Assembly: GCF_012184385.1 (NCBI RefSeq)
Contig: NZ_VSRL01000007.1
Span: 1-64,000 of the forward strand
Length of the DNA: 64,000 nucleotides
Source: Lentzea indica
Lineage (GTDB): Bacteria; Actinomycetota; Actinomycetes; Mycobacteriales; Pseudonocardiaceae
Direction: 5' to 3'
Shown: positions 53,958 to 62,635 of the stretch, one piece after another
Layout of the letters: the number at the start of each line of letters is the position of its first letter
Position numbering within the stretch: position 1 is the stretch's first letter
Notes under the pieces: generated by a model
The model's database searches: none
What the model was told of the DNA's origin: nothing
Seen by the model: the letters and a program-made list of their open reading frames with translations, nothing else
Position numbers and translations under genes: made by a program

Positions 53958-55151
53958 GTGCAACGTTTCACGGACGTTGCATCCGAAAGGAGTAACGCAA
54001 GGCGCCAGAAGGACCGTCATCCTGAGGTGGTGACGGACCTCGGCGAAGCAGCGCGGCCGGTGATCGCCGAGTCGTGGCGGCGGTCCCTCGCGGCGCGCGT
54101 CGACCCCGACCGGCATGAGGCGCCCGTCGTCTACGCACCGGACGAGATCGCGGACCTGCGTGGCGCACACCCGTTGGCGACGACGGTGCCGCTGCTCAAG
54201 CACACGCTGTCCATGGACGAGACGATCATGATCGTCACCGACACCCGCGGCCACATCCTGTGGTGCGAAGGCGACAACCGGGTGCGGCACAACGCCGAAC
54301 GCGTCCACCTCACCGAGGGTTCGCGCTGGAGCGAGGATGTCATCGGCACGAACGCGATGGGCACCGCGCTGGCGACGGACAAGCCCGTCACCGTGCACTC
54401 CCGCGAACACCTCGTGCGCACCTACCACGGCTGGACGTGCGCGGCGAGCCCGATCCACGACCCCCACACGGGGTTGCTGCTGGGGGTCGTCGACGTCAGC
54501 GGGCCGTTGAAGACCATGCACCCGGCCGTCGCGCAGCTCGTGTCGGCCGCCGCCCGGCTCGCCGAGCACCACCTGCGGCAGTTCGCGCCGCGCCAGCACG
54601 TGCTGACGCTGAGCTTCCTGGGCGGGCTGCACGCGGACCTCGACGGGCGGCCGCTGTCGCTGACGTTGCGCAACGCGGAGGTGCTGACCGCGCTTGCCCT
54701 GCATCCCAAGGGACTCACGGCGGAACAACTCGCATTGTTGCTCTATGGTGAGCGTGGGAACCCGACCACGGTCCGCGCGGAGCTGCATCGGCTGCGCGCG
54801 CAGCTCGGTGGTGTCCTGTTGACGAGGCCGTACCGGTTGGACGCCGTGGTTCGCGGCGATTTCCTGGACGTGCGGACAGCGCTGAGATCCGGCGACGCGG
54901 GCAAGGCGACCCGGCACTACAGCGGTGAGCTGCTACCCCGTTCGGACGCGCCGGTGATCCGCGAGGAGCGGGTCGATCTCGCCGCCGCGGTGCGCAAAGG
55001 CGTGCTGGAGCGAGGAGATCTCGACGCGCTGCTGTCGTTCGCGGACAGCGGCGAGGACGCCGAGGTGCTCGAACGCCTGCGTCTGCTGCTTCCGGCCACC
55101 GATCCTCGTCACGCTCTTGTCTCCTCGCGCCTGCGAAGGGCGTTGGAATAG
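53958..55151 (+). CDS. GAF-domain regulator of aldehyde dehydrogenase
   Basis: Up to 397 residues. After an N-terminal [11 protein letters not shown] typical of AcoR-like proteins comes a GAF domain ([10 protein letters not shown] near residue 130, [13 protein letters not shown] near 155). There is no sigma-54 AAA+ module; instead the C-terminal part (about 225-300) looks like a winged-helix of the BTAD/OmpR type ([12 protein letters not shown]). The first GTG (53958) lies inside the dyad, so a start at the GTGs near 54027 is also plausible. It probably senses the aldehyde and controls the divergent operon. Confidence 0.78.
   Translation: MQRFTDVASERSNARRQKDRHPEVVTDLGEAARPVIAESWRRSLAARVDPDRHEAPVVYAPDEIADLRGAHPLATTVPLLKHTLSMDETIMIVTDTRGHILWCEGDNRVRHNAERVHLTEGSRWSEDVIGTNAMGTALATDKPVTVHSREHLVRTYHGWTCAASPIHDPHTGLLLGVVDVSGPLKTMHPAVAQLVSAAARLAEHHLRQFAPRQHVLTLSFLGGLHADLDGRPLSLTLRNAEVLTALALHPKGLTAEQLALLLYGERGNPTTVRAELHRLRAQLGGVLLTRPYRLDAVVRGDFLDVRTALRSGDAGKATRHYSGELLPRSDAPVIREERVDLAAAVRKGVLERGDLDALLSFADSGEDAEVLERLRLLLPATDPRHALVSSRLRRALE
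53959..53981. promoter_or_regulatory. Operator between aldehyde dehydrogenase and GAF regulator
   Basis: A perfect inverted repeat with arms TGCAACGT and ACGTTGCA separated by 7 bases, 46 bases upstream of the dehydrogenase start. Likely bound by the GAF regulator. Confidence 0.75.
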
Positions 55152-55174
55152 GCTTTCCCACGGGGGAGGGCAAA

Positions 55175-55924
55175 GTGAAGCAGTGCATCAACTGCATGAC
55201 CCGGCTGCCGCGCAAGGAGGTCACCGAGGTCGCGTGGTGTGCCTTGTGCGCGCCGTGCCTGCAGATCGTGTCGGACCAGATGAAACTGTTGTACGACAGG
55301 CCGGGCGGCGCTCCCGTGCAGATCCACCAGTGCGGCTGGTGCGGTGTGTCGCGGTCGTGTGGCATCGGCAGTCGGACGCGGTGCCTGGTGTGCCTCGACG
55401 ACAGGTCCGTGCCGGATCCGGCGGTGCAGAAGATCGCGCATCGCCTCGAGCTCGACGGCACCTGGCGGGAGAACTCGGAGTTCATCGCCGCGACGACCGT
55501 GAAGATTCGACTTGCCAAGTACTTCCAGCCCGGCAGGACCGTGCTCGCCACGGACGTGCACGGCTTGCCGTGGACGGGTTTCCGGTGGCTGACGAAGTCG
55601 CACGGCACGTGGGGGCGCAACGACGAGACCGGTGAGGTGCAGCCGCTCAAGCGCTCGCGTGGCGAGGAGAACCTGCTTTACCTGGTGCGGTACGGGAAAG
55701 TGCTCAAGTTCGGGCGCGGGAACGCCGACCGCGTCGGGGCGCACGTGTCGCTGGGCGCGGTTCCCGTGCTGGTGCTGTCCGCGTCCGGGCAGGAGGTGGC
55801 GTCCGCCAGGGACCGTTTGAAACGCTTGCACCGCACCGAGATGGTGTCGCAGCGGACCCCGGTGGATCTCTTCGCGGTCCTGCCGGACGGGCTCGACGTC
55901 ACCGACCAGTACCAGCGGCACTAG
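55175..55924 (+). CDS. Cys-rich protein with GIY-YIG-like C-terminal region
   Basis: A 249-residue protein. The first 90 residues hold several Cys pairs (C-I-N-C, C-A-L-C-A-P-C, C-G-W-C, C-L-V-C) that could bind two zinc ions. A C-terminal stretch near residue 165 reads L-L-Y-L-V-R-Y ... L-K-F-G-R-G-N-A-D-R-V-G-A-H, followed by G-Q-E-V-A-S-A-R; this resembles the GIY-YIG nuclease pattern (Y...Y-I-G...R...H...E), as in T5orf172/MUG113-like domains. The match is by eye only. The GTG start has GGGGGAGGG just upstream. Function unknown. Confidence 0.62.
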   Translation: MKQCINCMTRLPRKEVTEVAWCALCAPCLQIVSDQMKLLYDRPGGAPVQIHQCGWCGVSRSCGIGSRTRCLVCLDDRSVPDPAVQKIAHRLELDGTWRENSEFIAATTVKIRLAKYFQPGRTVLATDVHGLPWTGFRWLTKSHGTWGRNDETGEVQPLKRSRGEENLLYLVRYGKVLKFGRGNADRVGAHVSLGAVPVLVLSASGQEVASARDRLKRLHRTEMVSQRTPVDLFAVLPDGLDVTDQYQRH

Positions 55925-55957
55925 TCCGAGCTGGGAGTCGACGGGGTCCCTGCCGGG

Positions 55958-55969
55958 TAGCCCAGCAGT
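55958..55969 (+). promoter_or_regulatory. Putative -10 element of the PfkB kinase gene
   Basis: TAGCCC at 55958-55963, 6 bases before the GTG start, with no ribosome site; leaderless pattern. Confidence 0.4.
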
Positions 55970-56833
55970 GTGGACGAGATCGTCGTGGTGGGACAGATCG
56001 CGCGGGACCTGGTCCTCGTCGTCGACGAGGTGCCGGGTCCCGGTGGCACGGCGCCGGTGCGGGAACGCCGCGAGATGCTCGGCGGCAAGGGCGCGAACAT
56101 CGCGGTCGGTCTGGCCCAGCTGGGCGCGCCGGTCCAGCTCGTGGGCGTGGTCGGCGACGACGACATCGGCGAACGGCTGATCGCGCGGGCCGCCGCCGAC
56201 GGGATCGGAACTGAAGCCGTCGTGCGGCGGCCTCGGTGCGACACGGGGTTGATCGTCGACGTCGTGGCCGACGGGTGGCGGTACCTGGAGGACCTCCCGG
56301 ACGGCGTGCTGCTGCGTGAGGACGACCTGCCGATCGACCTCATCGCGCGTGCGGCCGTCGTGGTGGTGCAGCTGCAGCAACCGCCTGAAGTGGCGCTCAA
56401 GGCAGCACGCGCGGCGACAGGTTGTGTCGTGCTCGACGGAGCGCCGCACGGTCTTAGGGACGAACTGCTGGCGTCTGCGGACGTCCTGCGCGCGGATCAT
56501 CGGGAGGCCGAGCTGCTGTCCGGCCGGACGATCACCAGCGCGGACGACGCGGTGCGGGCGGCCCACGACGTGCGTGAGCAGGGGCCGAAGCTCGTGGCGT
56601 TCGCCGTGGACGACGTGGGCAACGCGTTCGTGTGGGACGGCGGAGAGCTGGTGTTGCCTCTGGGGGATGCCGAGGTCGTCGACACGACTGGTGGTGGTGA
56701 CGCTTTCGTGGCGGCGTTGACGTTCGCTCTCACGCGTGGAGACAGCCCCGCGGACGCCGCCCGGCGAGCGGTCCAGGCGTCCGGAGCCACCGTGTCGCAT
56801 CCCGGCGGGCGGCCAGACCTCACCGGACTCTGA
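55970..56833 (+). CDS. PfkB-family carbohydrate kinase (ribokinase-like)
   Basis: A 287-residue sugar or nucleoside kinase. It has the N-terminal G-G-K-G-A-N-I-A-V-G-L-A-Q-L-G (PfkB signature 1) near residue 43 and the C-terminal D-T-T-G-G-G-D-A-F (anion hole and catalytic Asp) near 240. The substrate is not evident; ribose is a reasonable guess. Confidence 0.88.
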   Translation: MDEIVVVGQIARDLVLVVDEVPGPGGTAPVRERREMLGGKGANIAVGLAQLGAPVQLVGVVGDDDIGERLIARAAADGIGTEAVVRRPRCDTGLIVDVVADGWRYLEDLPDGVLLREDDLPIDLIARAAVVVVQLQQPPEVALKAARAATGCVVLDGAPHGLRDELLASADVLRADHREAELLSGRTITSADDAVRAAHDVREQGPKLVAFAVDDVGNAFVWDGGELVLPLGDAEVVDTTGGGDAFVAALTFALTRGDSPADAARRAVQASGATVSHPGGRPDLTGL

Positions 56834-56876
56834 TCAGGCGCGTTATCGTTGTTTCGTCCGGTGAGGGGAGGTCCGC

Positions 56877-57620
56877 GTGCGAGTGCTCGCAGTCGTGCTG
56901 TTGCTGCTGCTGTCGGCGGCGCCCGCGCACGCCGCGTCCGGCACCTACCTGCGCGTCGGGCACTTCTCCACGGACCAGGCACGCGTCGACGCCACCCTCG
57001 ACGGGGTCTCGGTCGGCACCCTCGACTACGCCCAGCTCAACGACTACGGACGCGTCGCGGCGGGGGAGCACGTCGTCGAGTTCCGGACCGCGGGGGCCGC
57101 TCCCGGCTCACCGGTGCTGCGGTCGGTGCTCGTGCGGGCGGAGTCGGGGAAGGCGTACACGGTTCTCGACATCGCGTCGTCGATGAAGGTCCTGGAGGAC
57201 GACGTCAGCCTGCCGCCGAACGGGCAGGCGCGGCTGCGGGTCATCAACGCGGGTGACGCCGAGATGGACCTCCTGCGCGGAAGCGTGTTCGTCCACCGGA
57301 ACGTGCAGGCGAACTCCACGACCGGATACGTCGTGATGCTGCCCGGTTCGGACGCCCTGCAGGTGCTGCCGCGCGGCAAGGACTCGACGCGGCTGGAGGC
57401 GACGCTCGAACCGGGCGCTGTCTACTCGCTGCTGGTGAGCGCGCGGCGGATCGAGCTGCGGACCGACGCCAAGGGTGCCGAGGTCGTGCCCGGCGGCGGG
57501 CAGGAGACCGGGTTCGGCGGCATGGCCGGCGGCTGGGACTGGGTGACCGCGCTGGTCATCGCGCTCATCGTGGGCATCGCGATGTTCTCGGTGCGCGGCA
57601 GGATGTTCCGGTTCGGCTGA
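56877..57620 (+). CDS. DUF4397 surface protein
   Basis: A 247-residue exported protein: signal peptide M-R-V-L-A-V-V-L-L-L-L-L-S, a DUF4397 domain (Y-L-R-V-G-H-F-S-T-D-Q-A near residue 25, L-R-V-I-N-A-G near 120), a Gly-rich linker containing Q-E-T-G, a membrane helix, and a short basic tail R-G-R-M-F-R-F-G. That order (motif, helix, basic tail) resembles a sortase sorting signal. The sortase gene follows immediately. GTG start after GGGGAGG. Confidence 0.85.
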   Translation: MRVLAVVLLLLLSAAPAHAASGTYLRVGHFSTDQARVDATLDGVSVGTLDYAQLNDYGRVAAGEHVVEFRTAGAAPGSPVLRSVLVRAESGKAYTVLDIASSMKVLEDDVSLPPNGQARLRVINAGDAEMDLLRGSVFVHRNVQANSTTGYVVMLPGSDALQVLPRGKDSTRLEATLEPGAVYSLLVSARRIELRTDAKGAEVVPGGGQETGFGGMAGGWDWVTALVIALIVGIAMFSVRGRMFRFG

Positions 57621-58144
57621 TGAGCAAGGGCAAGCTCGTGATGGGCGCGGCCGTGCTGGTCGCGTTGATCTACATCGTCAAGGATCCCGGCGCGGACGAG
57701 GTGCCGGAGCCGGTGACGGTACGGATCCCGTCGATCGGCGTCGACACCTCCCTCGAAGCACTGAAGGTCGACTCCGCCGGGGTCCTGGAGCCGCCGACTC
57801 GTACCGACAAGGCCGGCTGGTACGCCAAGGGGATCGCGCCGGGAGACGCAGGTCCCGCGGTGATCGCGGGGCACGTCGACTCGAGGACGGGGCCCGGCGT
57901 GTTCGCCCGGTTGCCGGAGTTGCGGCCCGGTGCCGAGGTGCTGGTGGAGCGCAAGGACGGCAGCAAGCTCACGTTCGTCGTGAACAGCACGTATTCGACG
58001 GAGAAGACCGCGTTCCCGACGGCCGTCGTCTACGGGCCGACGCCGTTGTCCGAACTGCGGCTCGTGACGTGCGGCGGCGAGTTCGACAGGGTCGCGGGCA
58101 GCTACCGCGACAACGTCATCGTGGAAGCGGTGCTGAAAGTCTGA
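57620..58144 (+). CDS. Class F sortase
   Basis: A 174-residue sortase with an N-terminal membrane anchor, catalytic His in A-G-H-V-D-S near residue 86, and Cys in L-V-T-C-G-G-E-F near 152, then Arg in D-R-V-A-G-S-Y-R-D-N-V-I-V. Class F sortases attach proteins to peptidoglycan and in actinobacteria often sit beside a DUF4397 protein. Its ATG shares one base with the DUF4397 stop (TGATG). Confidence 0.9.
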   Translation: MSKGKLVMGAAVLVALIYIVKDPGADEVPEPVTVRIPSIGVDTSLEALKVDSAGVLEPPTRTDKAGWYAKGIAPGDAGPAVIAGHVDSRTGPGVFARLPELRPGAEVLVERKDGSKLTFVVNSTYSTEKTAFPTAVVYGPTPLSELRLVTCGGEFDRVAGSYRDNVIVEAVLKV

Positions 58145-58261
58145 CCCGCGGGCACGCCTGAGGAACGCGACGGGAGCGCCACGGACTGTCGAACGGGAGC
58201 GTTGACCGCTACTCTTCGGCCCACTGCCGCCGCTCGACGTTGACGTGGCAGGAGTAGCCCT

Positions 58262-59824
58262 GTGTTCATCAGGACATCGAAGGTTCTCGCGACGCTGGCC
58301 CTGCTCGGCTGGCTCGCCCCGGTCGCGCAGGCCGCGCCCGCGTGCTGGCAGGAGTTCTGCGGCAAATACCCACCAGCGCCCCAAGCCGGGCAGTGGTCTT
58401 CTGCCCACGTCTCCTACGACGCGACCGGACGGCTGAAGTACGCCTCCGACAAGGACGGCAACCGGGTGCCGGACTTCAGTTACGTCGGCTACCACCACGG
58501 CGAGAAGCCGCTGCCGTCCGTACCTGACGTCGTCACGATCAGCCCGGTCTCCGGCGACAACACCGCGCACCTCCAGAAGGCCATCGACCAGGCCGGCGCT
58601 CGCACGCCCGACGTAAACGGTCATCGCGGCGCGGTCAAGCTGGCGGCCGGCCGGTACGACATCCACGGCACCGTGCGGATCAGGCACAGCGGCGTCGTGC
58701 TGCGCGGCTCCGGTGACGCCACAACGCTCTTCGGCCGCGGCGACACACCGCACCAGCGCACGGTCGTCGTGCTCGGCAGCGACGCCAAGACCCCGTGGAC
58801 GACCGGAGCAGCGGTCGAGGTGACCACTCCGTTCGTGCAGGTCGGGTCGCTGGGCCTGGAGGTCGCGAACGCGGCGGCGTTCAGGGTCGGCCAGGAGGTC
58901 GTCGTGAAGCACCCGTCGTCACAGAAGTGGATCAACGCGGTCGGCGGCGGCGGTGTGGTGCAGGACGCCAAGTGGACGCCCGGATCCATGGACCTGCACT
59001 GGGTCCGCAGGATCAAGGCGATCGACGGCCGCAGGCTCACGTTCGACGCGCCGATCTACAACCACCTCGACCGGGCGCTGACGATCTCCACGGTCGCACC
59101 CGTGACCTCGCGGAACCTCGTCACCGAGTCCGGTGTGGAGAGCCTGCGGGTCGACGTCGAGACCAAGGGCGGCGAGGACGAGAACCACGCGTGGAACGCG
59201 ATCGGTGTGTTCGGCGCGGACAACAGCTGGGTGCGATCGGTCAAGACCCGCTACTTCGGTTACGCGGGCGTGGTCACCGAACGGTCCGTGCGCATCACGG
59301 TCAAGGACGCGCAGGCCACGGACCCGGTCGCGATCCGCACCGGCGGCCGCATGTACAACTTCGCCGCGAACACCAACTCGCACCTGATCCTGTTCACCGG
59401 CCTGCACGCCTCGAAGGCGCGGCACGCGTTCGTCAGCAACGGGGCGAACTCCGTGGCGGGCGTGGTGTGGCACCGGGCCACTGTGGACGGTGGCGACGCG
59501 GAGGCCCACCGGCGATGGAGCCAGGGCCTGCTGTTCGACAACATCCGCGAGGTCGGCAACCGCGGCAACCAGGCCAAGCTGATCAACCGCGGCGACTACG
59601 GCACCTCGCACGGCTGGGGCGCCGCGCACTCGATGATCTGGGACTACAACAAGGAAATCGTCGTCCAGAAGCCACCGACCGCGCAGAACTACGCCGTGTC
59701 CAACGAGGGCACGCGGCGGTCGCAGCCGTACTTCCCCGGACCGTGGGGCAGCATCGAGATCAAGACCGGTCCGCTGGTGCCGGAGTCGCTGTACGAGGCG
59801 CAGGTCGTCGATCGGCTGAAGTGA
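58262..59824 (+). CDS. Secreted parallel beta-helix protein
   Basis: A 520-residue exported protein: signal peptide (T-L-A-L-L-G-W-L-A-P ending A-Q-A-A-P). The body has a pectate-lyase-like layout (I-S-P-V-S-G-D-N-T-A-H-L-Q-K-A-I-D, then L-R-G-S-G, and regularly spaced short strands over residues 130-420). Relatives act on polysaccharides or glycan chains. Catalytic residues cannot be assigned by eye. GTG start with GGCAGGAG upstream. Confidence 0.72.
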   Translation: MFIRTSKVLATLALLGWLAPVAQAAPACWQEFCGKYPPAPQAGQWSSAHVSYDATGRLKYASDKDGNRVPDFSYVGYHHGEKPLPSVPDVVTISPVSGDNTAHLQKAIDQAGARTPDVNGHRGAVKLAAGRYDIHGTVRIRHSGVVLRGSGDATTLFGRGDTPHQRTVVVLGSDAKTPWTTGAAVEVTTPFVQVGSLGLEVANAAAFRVGQEVVVKHPSSQKWINAVGGGGVVQDAKWTPGSMDLHWVRRIKAIDGRRLTFDAPIYNHLDRALTISTVAPVTSRNLVTESGVESLRVDVETKGGEDENHAWNAIGVFGADNSWVRSVKTRYFGYAGVVTERSVRITVKDAQATDPVAIRTGGRMYNFAANTNSHLILFTGLHASKARHAFVSNGANSVAGVVWHRATVDGGDAEAHRRWSQGLLFDNIREVGNRGNQAKLINRGDYGTSHGWGAAHSMIWDYNKEIVVQKPPTAQNYAVSNEGTRRSQPYFPGPWGSIEIKTGPLVPESLYEAQVVDRLK

Positions 59825-59825
59825 C

Positions 59826-61529
59826 CTAGTGCGACTCGCGCGCGACGTCCGAACCGCTGGAGCCGACCAGGAAGTCCAGGTCGGCTCCGGTGTCGGCGCC
59901 CAGGACGTGCTCGACGTAGAGCCGTTCCCAGCCGCGTGACGGTTTGGCGAACGCCGACGTCATCGCGGCACTGGGCGCGCGTGACAGGAAGTCTGGCGCC
60001 TCCACGTCGATCCGGCGGTTCTCCACGTCCAGCACGATGACGTCGCCGGTGCGGACCAGCCCGAGCGGCCCGCCCGCGGCCGCCTCCGGTGCCACGTGCA
60101 GCACGACCGTGCCGTAGGCGGTGCCGCTCATGCGCCCGTCGCAGATCCGGACCATGTCGCGCACGCCCTGCTCCAGGAGTTTCCTGGGCAGCGGCATGTT
60201 CGACACCTCTGGCATGCCGGGATAGCCGCGCGGGCCACAGCCGCGCAGCACGAGCACGGAGTCCGCGTCCACGTCGAGGTCCGGGTCGTCGACGCGGGCG
60301 TGGAAGTCCTCGATGCTGTCGAACACCACGGCCTTTCCCCGGTGCTGCAACAGATGAGCCGACGCGGCGGCCGGTTTGATCAGCGCACCGGACGGCGCCA
60401 GGTTGCCGCGCAGCACCGCGATCCCGCCCTCGGCGATGATCGGCTCGGCACGGCTGCGAATCACCTCGGGATCCCAGATCGGCGCGTCGTCGAGGTGGTC
60501 GACGAGCGGCCGGCCGGTGACCGTCAGCGCGGATGGGTCGAGCAGGTCACGAACTTCCCGCAGCACGGCCAGAAGCCCGCCCGCGCGGTGGAAGTCCTCC
60601 ATCAGGAAGCGCCCGGCGGGCTGGAGATCCACCAGCAACGGGACGCCGGAGCCGATGCGGTCGAAGTCGTCCAAGGTCAGGTCGACGCCAAGACGTCCGG
60701 CAACAGCCAGGAGATGCACCACGGCGTTGGTGGAGCCGCCGATCGCGGCCAGCGCGACGATCGCGTTGTGGAAGGAGGCCTTCGTCAGGAACGTGCTGGG
60801 GCGCCGGTCCTTCTCGATCAGCTCGACGATCAGGCGGCCCGTGCCGTGGGAGGCTTCGAGCAGCCTGCTGTCCGGCGCCGGAGTGCCCGCCACACCGGGG
60901 ACGACGGTGCCCAGAGCCTCCGCGACCAAAGCCATCGTCGAGGCCGTGCCCATGGTGTTGCAGTGGCCGCGGCTGCGGATCATCGCGGACTCCGACCGGA
61001 TGAACGCCTCCTGCGACAACGTGCCGGCACGGACTTCCTCCGACAGCCGCCAGACGTCGGTGCCGCAGCCCAGCGGCACACCGCGGAACGTGCCGGTGAG
61101 CATCGGCCCGCCGGGAACCACGACCGCCGGGATGTCGACGGACGCGGCGGCCATCAGCAGCGCGGGAATCGTCTTGTCACAACCGCCGAGCAGCACCACG
61201 CCGTCGACCGGGTTGGCGCGCAGCATCTCCTCGGCGGCCATCGCGGCCATGTTGCGCCACAGCATCGCGGTCGGGCGGACGTTGGTCTCGCCGAGCGACA
61301 CTACCGGGAGGTTGAGCGGGATGCCGCCGGCCTCGCGCACGCCGTTCGACACCGAGGCGGCGACCTCGTCGAGGTGCGCGTTGCACGGGGTGAGGTCGGA
61401 GGCGGAGTTGGCGATGGCGATCTGCGGTCTGGTGAAGGCGTCGGACGGGCCGCCGCGGCGCATCCAGGCTCGGTGGATGTAGGCGTTGCGGTCTTCTCCT
61501 GCGTACCAGTGTTCGCTGCGCAGCCCCAT
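59826..61529 (-). CDS. IlvD/Edd-family dehydratase (sugar-acid dehydratase-like)
   Basis: A 567-residue Fe-S dehydratase. Cluster cysteines are C49 (L-T-P-C-N-A-H), C117 (G-G-C-D-K-T) and C190 (G-H-C-N-T-M-G-T-A). The sequence around C117 and the W/R-rich N terminus look more like L-arabonate/D-xylonate dehydratases than the branched-chain amino acid IlvD, so a role in sugar-acid breakdown is likelier; this is a by-eye judgement. Start chosen at M-G-L-R-S-E-H-W-Y with GAGGAC upstream; the longer frame to 61640 has no good site. Convergent with the beta-helix gene, with 1 base between. Confidence 0.85.
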   Translation of the reverse strand: MGLRSEHWYAGEDRNAYIHRAWMRRGGPSDAFTRPQIAIANSASDLTPCNAHLDEVAASVSNGVREAGGIPLNLPVVSLGETNVRPTAMLWRNMAAMAAEEMLRANPVDGVVLLGGCDKTIPALLMAAASVDIPAVVVPGGPMLTGTFRGVPLGCGTDVWRLSEEVRAGTLSQEAFIRSESAMIRSRGHCNTMGTASTMALVAEALGTVVPGVAGTPAPDSRLLEASHGTGRLIVELIEKDRRPSTFLTKASFHNAIVALAAIGGSTNAVVHLLAVAGRLGVDLTLDDFDRIGSGVPLLVDLQPAGRFLMEDFHRAGGLLAVLREVRDLLDPSALTVTGRPLVDHLDDAPIWDPEVIRSRAEPIIAEGGIAVLRGNLAPSGALIKPAAASAHLLQHRGKAVVFDSIEDFHARVDDPDLDVDADSVLVLRGCGPRGYPGMPEVSNMPLPRKLLEQGVRDMVRICDGRMSGTAYGTVVLHVAPEAAAGGPLGLVRTGDVIVLDVENRRIDVEAPDFLSRAPSAAMTSAFAKPSRGWERLYVEHVLGADTGADLDFLVGSSGSDVARESH

Positions 61530-61617
61530 GTCCTCGACAGTAACCTCTGACCGCTCGTCGCAGGCACTACCGCGACGGGTCCGGACCGCACGACTTTCCG
61601 GACCCGCCCGCGCGAGG

Positions 61618-62058
61618 TCAGGCCACGACGATGTCGTCACCCTTGATCTTCGTCTTGATCTGCGGCAACGGCTTCTTGGCCGGTCCGGTCTTCCTCTTGC
61701 CGTCCACCGAGCTGAACCGGCTGTCGTGGCACCAGCAGATGATCAGGTTGTTGTCGACCTCGCTGCACATGCAGCCCAGGTGCGTGCACTTGGCGTCGAA
61801 CGCCGTGTACGTGCCCTTCTTCGGCTGCGCGACGACGACGGACGTCTCGTCGTCGAAGTAGACGACGACACCGCCGTTGAGCGGCACGTCCGCCTTCTTC
61901 GCGAGGAACGTGCCGGGCGGAAGCTTGCCGCACGGCTGGGACTCGGCGGCCGCGGCGGTGCCTGCGGAAAGGGCGGTGCCTGTCGCGAGGGCCGTGGCGG
62001 CGCAGCCACCGAGGAAACAGCGGCGGCTGACGGTGGTGGGGGTGTCCGGGAACTCCAT
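61618..62058 (-). CDS. Tat-exported Rieske [2Fe-2S] protein
   Basis: A 146-residue protein: Tat signal S-R-R-C-F-L-G-G-C-A-A-T-A near residue 11, then the Rieske ligands C-T-H-L-G-C near 90 and C-W-C-H-D-S near 108. Small exported Rieske proteins of this kind are common in actinobacteria and may serve as electron carriers; partner unknown. Confidence 0.9.
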   Translation of the reverse strand: MEFPDTPTTVSRRCFLGGCAATALATGTALSAGTAAAAESQPCGKLPPGTFLAKKADVPLNGGVVVYFDDETSVVVAQPKKGTYTAFDAKCTHLGCMCSEVDNNLIICWCHDSRFSSVDGKRKTGPAKKPLPQIKTKIKGDDIVVA

Positions 62059-62150
62059 CGCTCACTTCCTGCCATGTCGAGATGCGGCGGAGGCGGCCTG
62101 TTCACCTTGGCGTGAGCGGCTGGACCGGGCGAGCCCCGAATTTTCGAGGA

Positions 62151-62555
62151 CTAAAGCGGCAGGTCGGGTGGAAGCTGCAGGGCGATGGTGATCAGCGAGT
62201 GGACGCGGTCCGCGATCACGCTCAGCAGGCCGTGCATTTCGGGGGACGCGGTGTCGGCGGCTTCCTGGAGCGTGCGCAGGTCGGCGTCGATCCGGCAGAG
62301 CACCGCGGCCGTGTCCGCGGGCCCTGCGGTGAAGGCCCTGGCGATGTCCTCGAGCGGCAGGCCGTGGACCTCGAGACGTTGCACGAGGTGGATGCGATCG
62401 ACGTCGTCGGCGCGGTAGAGGCGGTAGTTGCTCGCGGTGCGCTGGGTGGGGCTGATCAGGCCCAAAGTCGTGTAGTAGTCGACCGTGCGGATGCTGACGC
62501 CGGCGCGGGCGGCAAGCTCGCCGATCTTGAGAAGCGATTCGGACAAATCGGCCAC
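62151..62555 (-). CDS. MerR-family regulator, next to CNNM genes
   Basis: A 134-residue MerR protein: K-I-G-E-L-A-A-R-A-G-V-S-I-R-T-V-D-Y-Y-T-T-L-G near the start, then a helical C-terminal dimerisation region. The GTG at 62555 (with GAGGG upstream) or a TTG 9 bases downstream is the start; the longer open frame covers the divergent promoter. It is divergent from the CNNM/CBS membrane protein genes, which it may control. Confidence 0.85.
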   Translation of the reverse strand: MADLSESLLKIGELAARAGVSIRTVDYYTTLGLISPTQRTASNYRLYRADDVDRIHLVQRLEVHGLPLEDIARAFTAGPADTAAVLCRIDADLRTLQEAADTASPEMHGLLSVIADRVHSLITIALQLPPDLPL

Positions 62556-62635
62556 CTCCGTCCCTCTAAACCGTACAGTGCTACGTGCTAGTGTTGGAGT
62601 ATGCCTGACGAAGCCGACATAGATGGCTGTAGTAC

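Noticed and set aside
62556-62635. MerR-type operator between the second MerR gene and the CNNM genes
   Set aside because: Only direct repeats of GTGCTA were seen; no 19-bp-spacer promoter or clean dyad could be placed.
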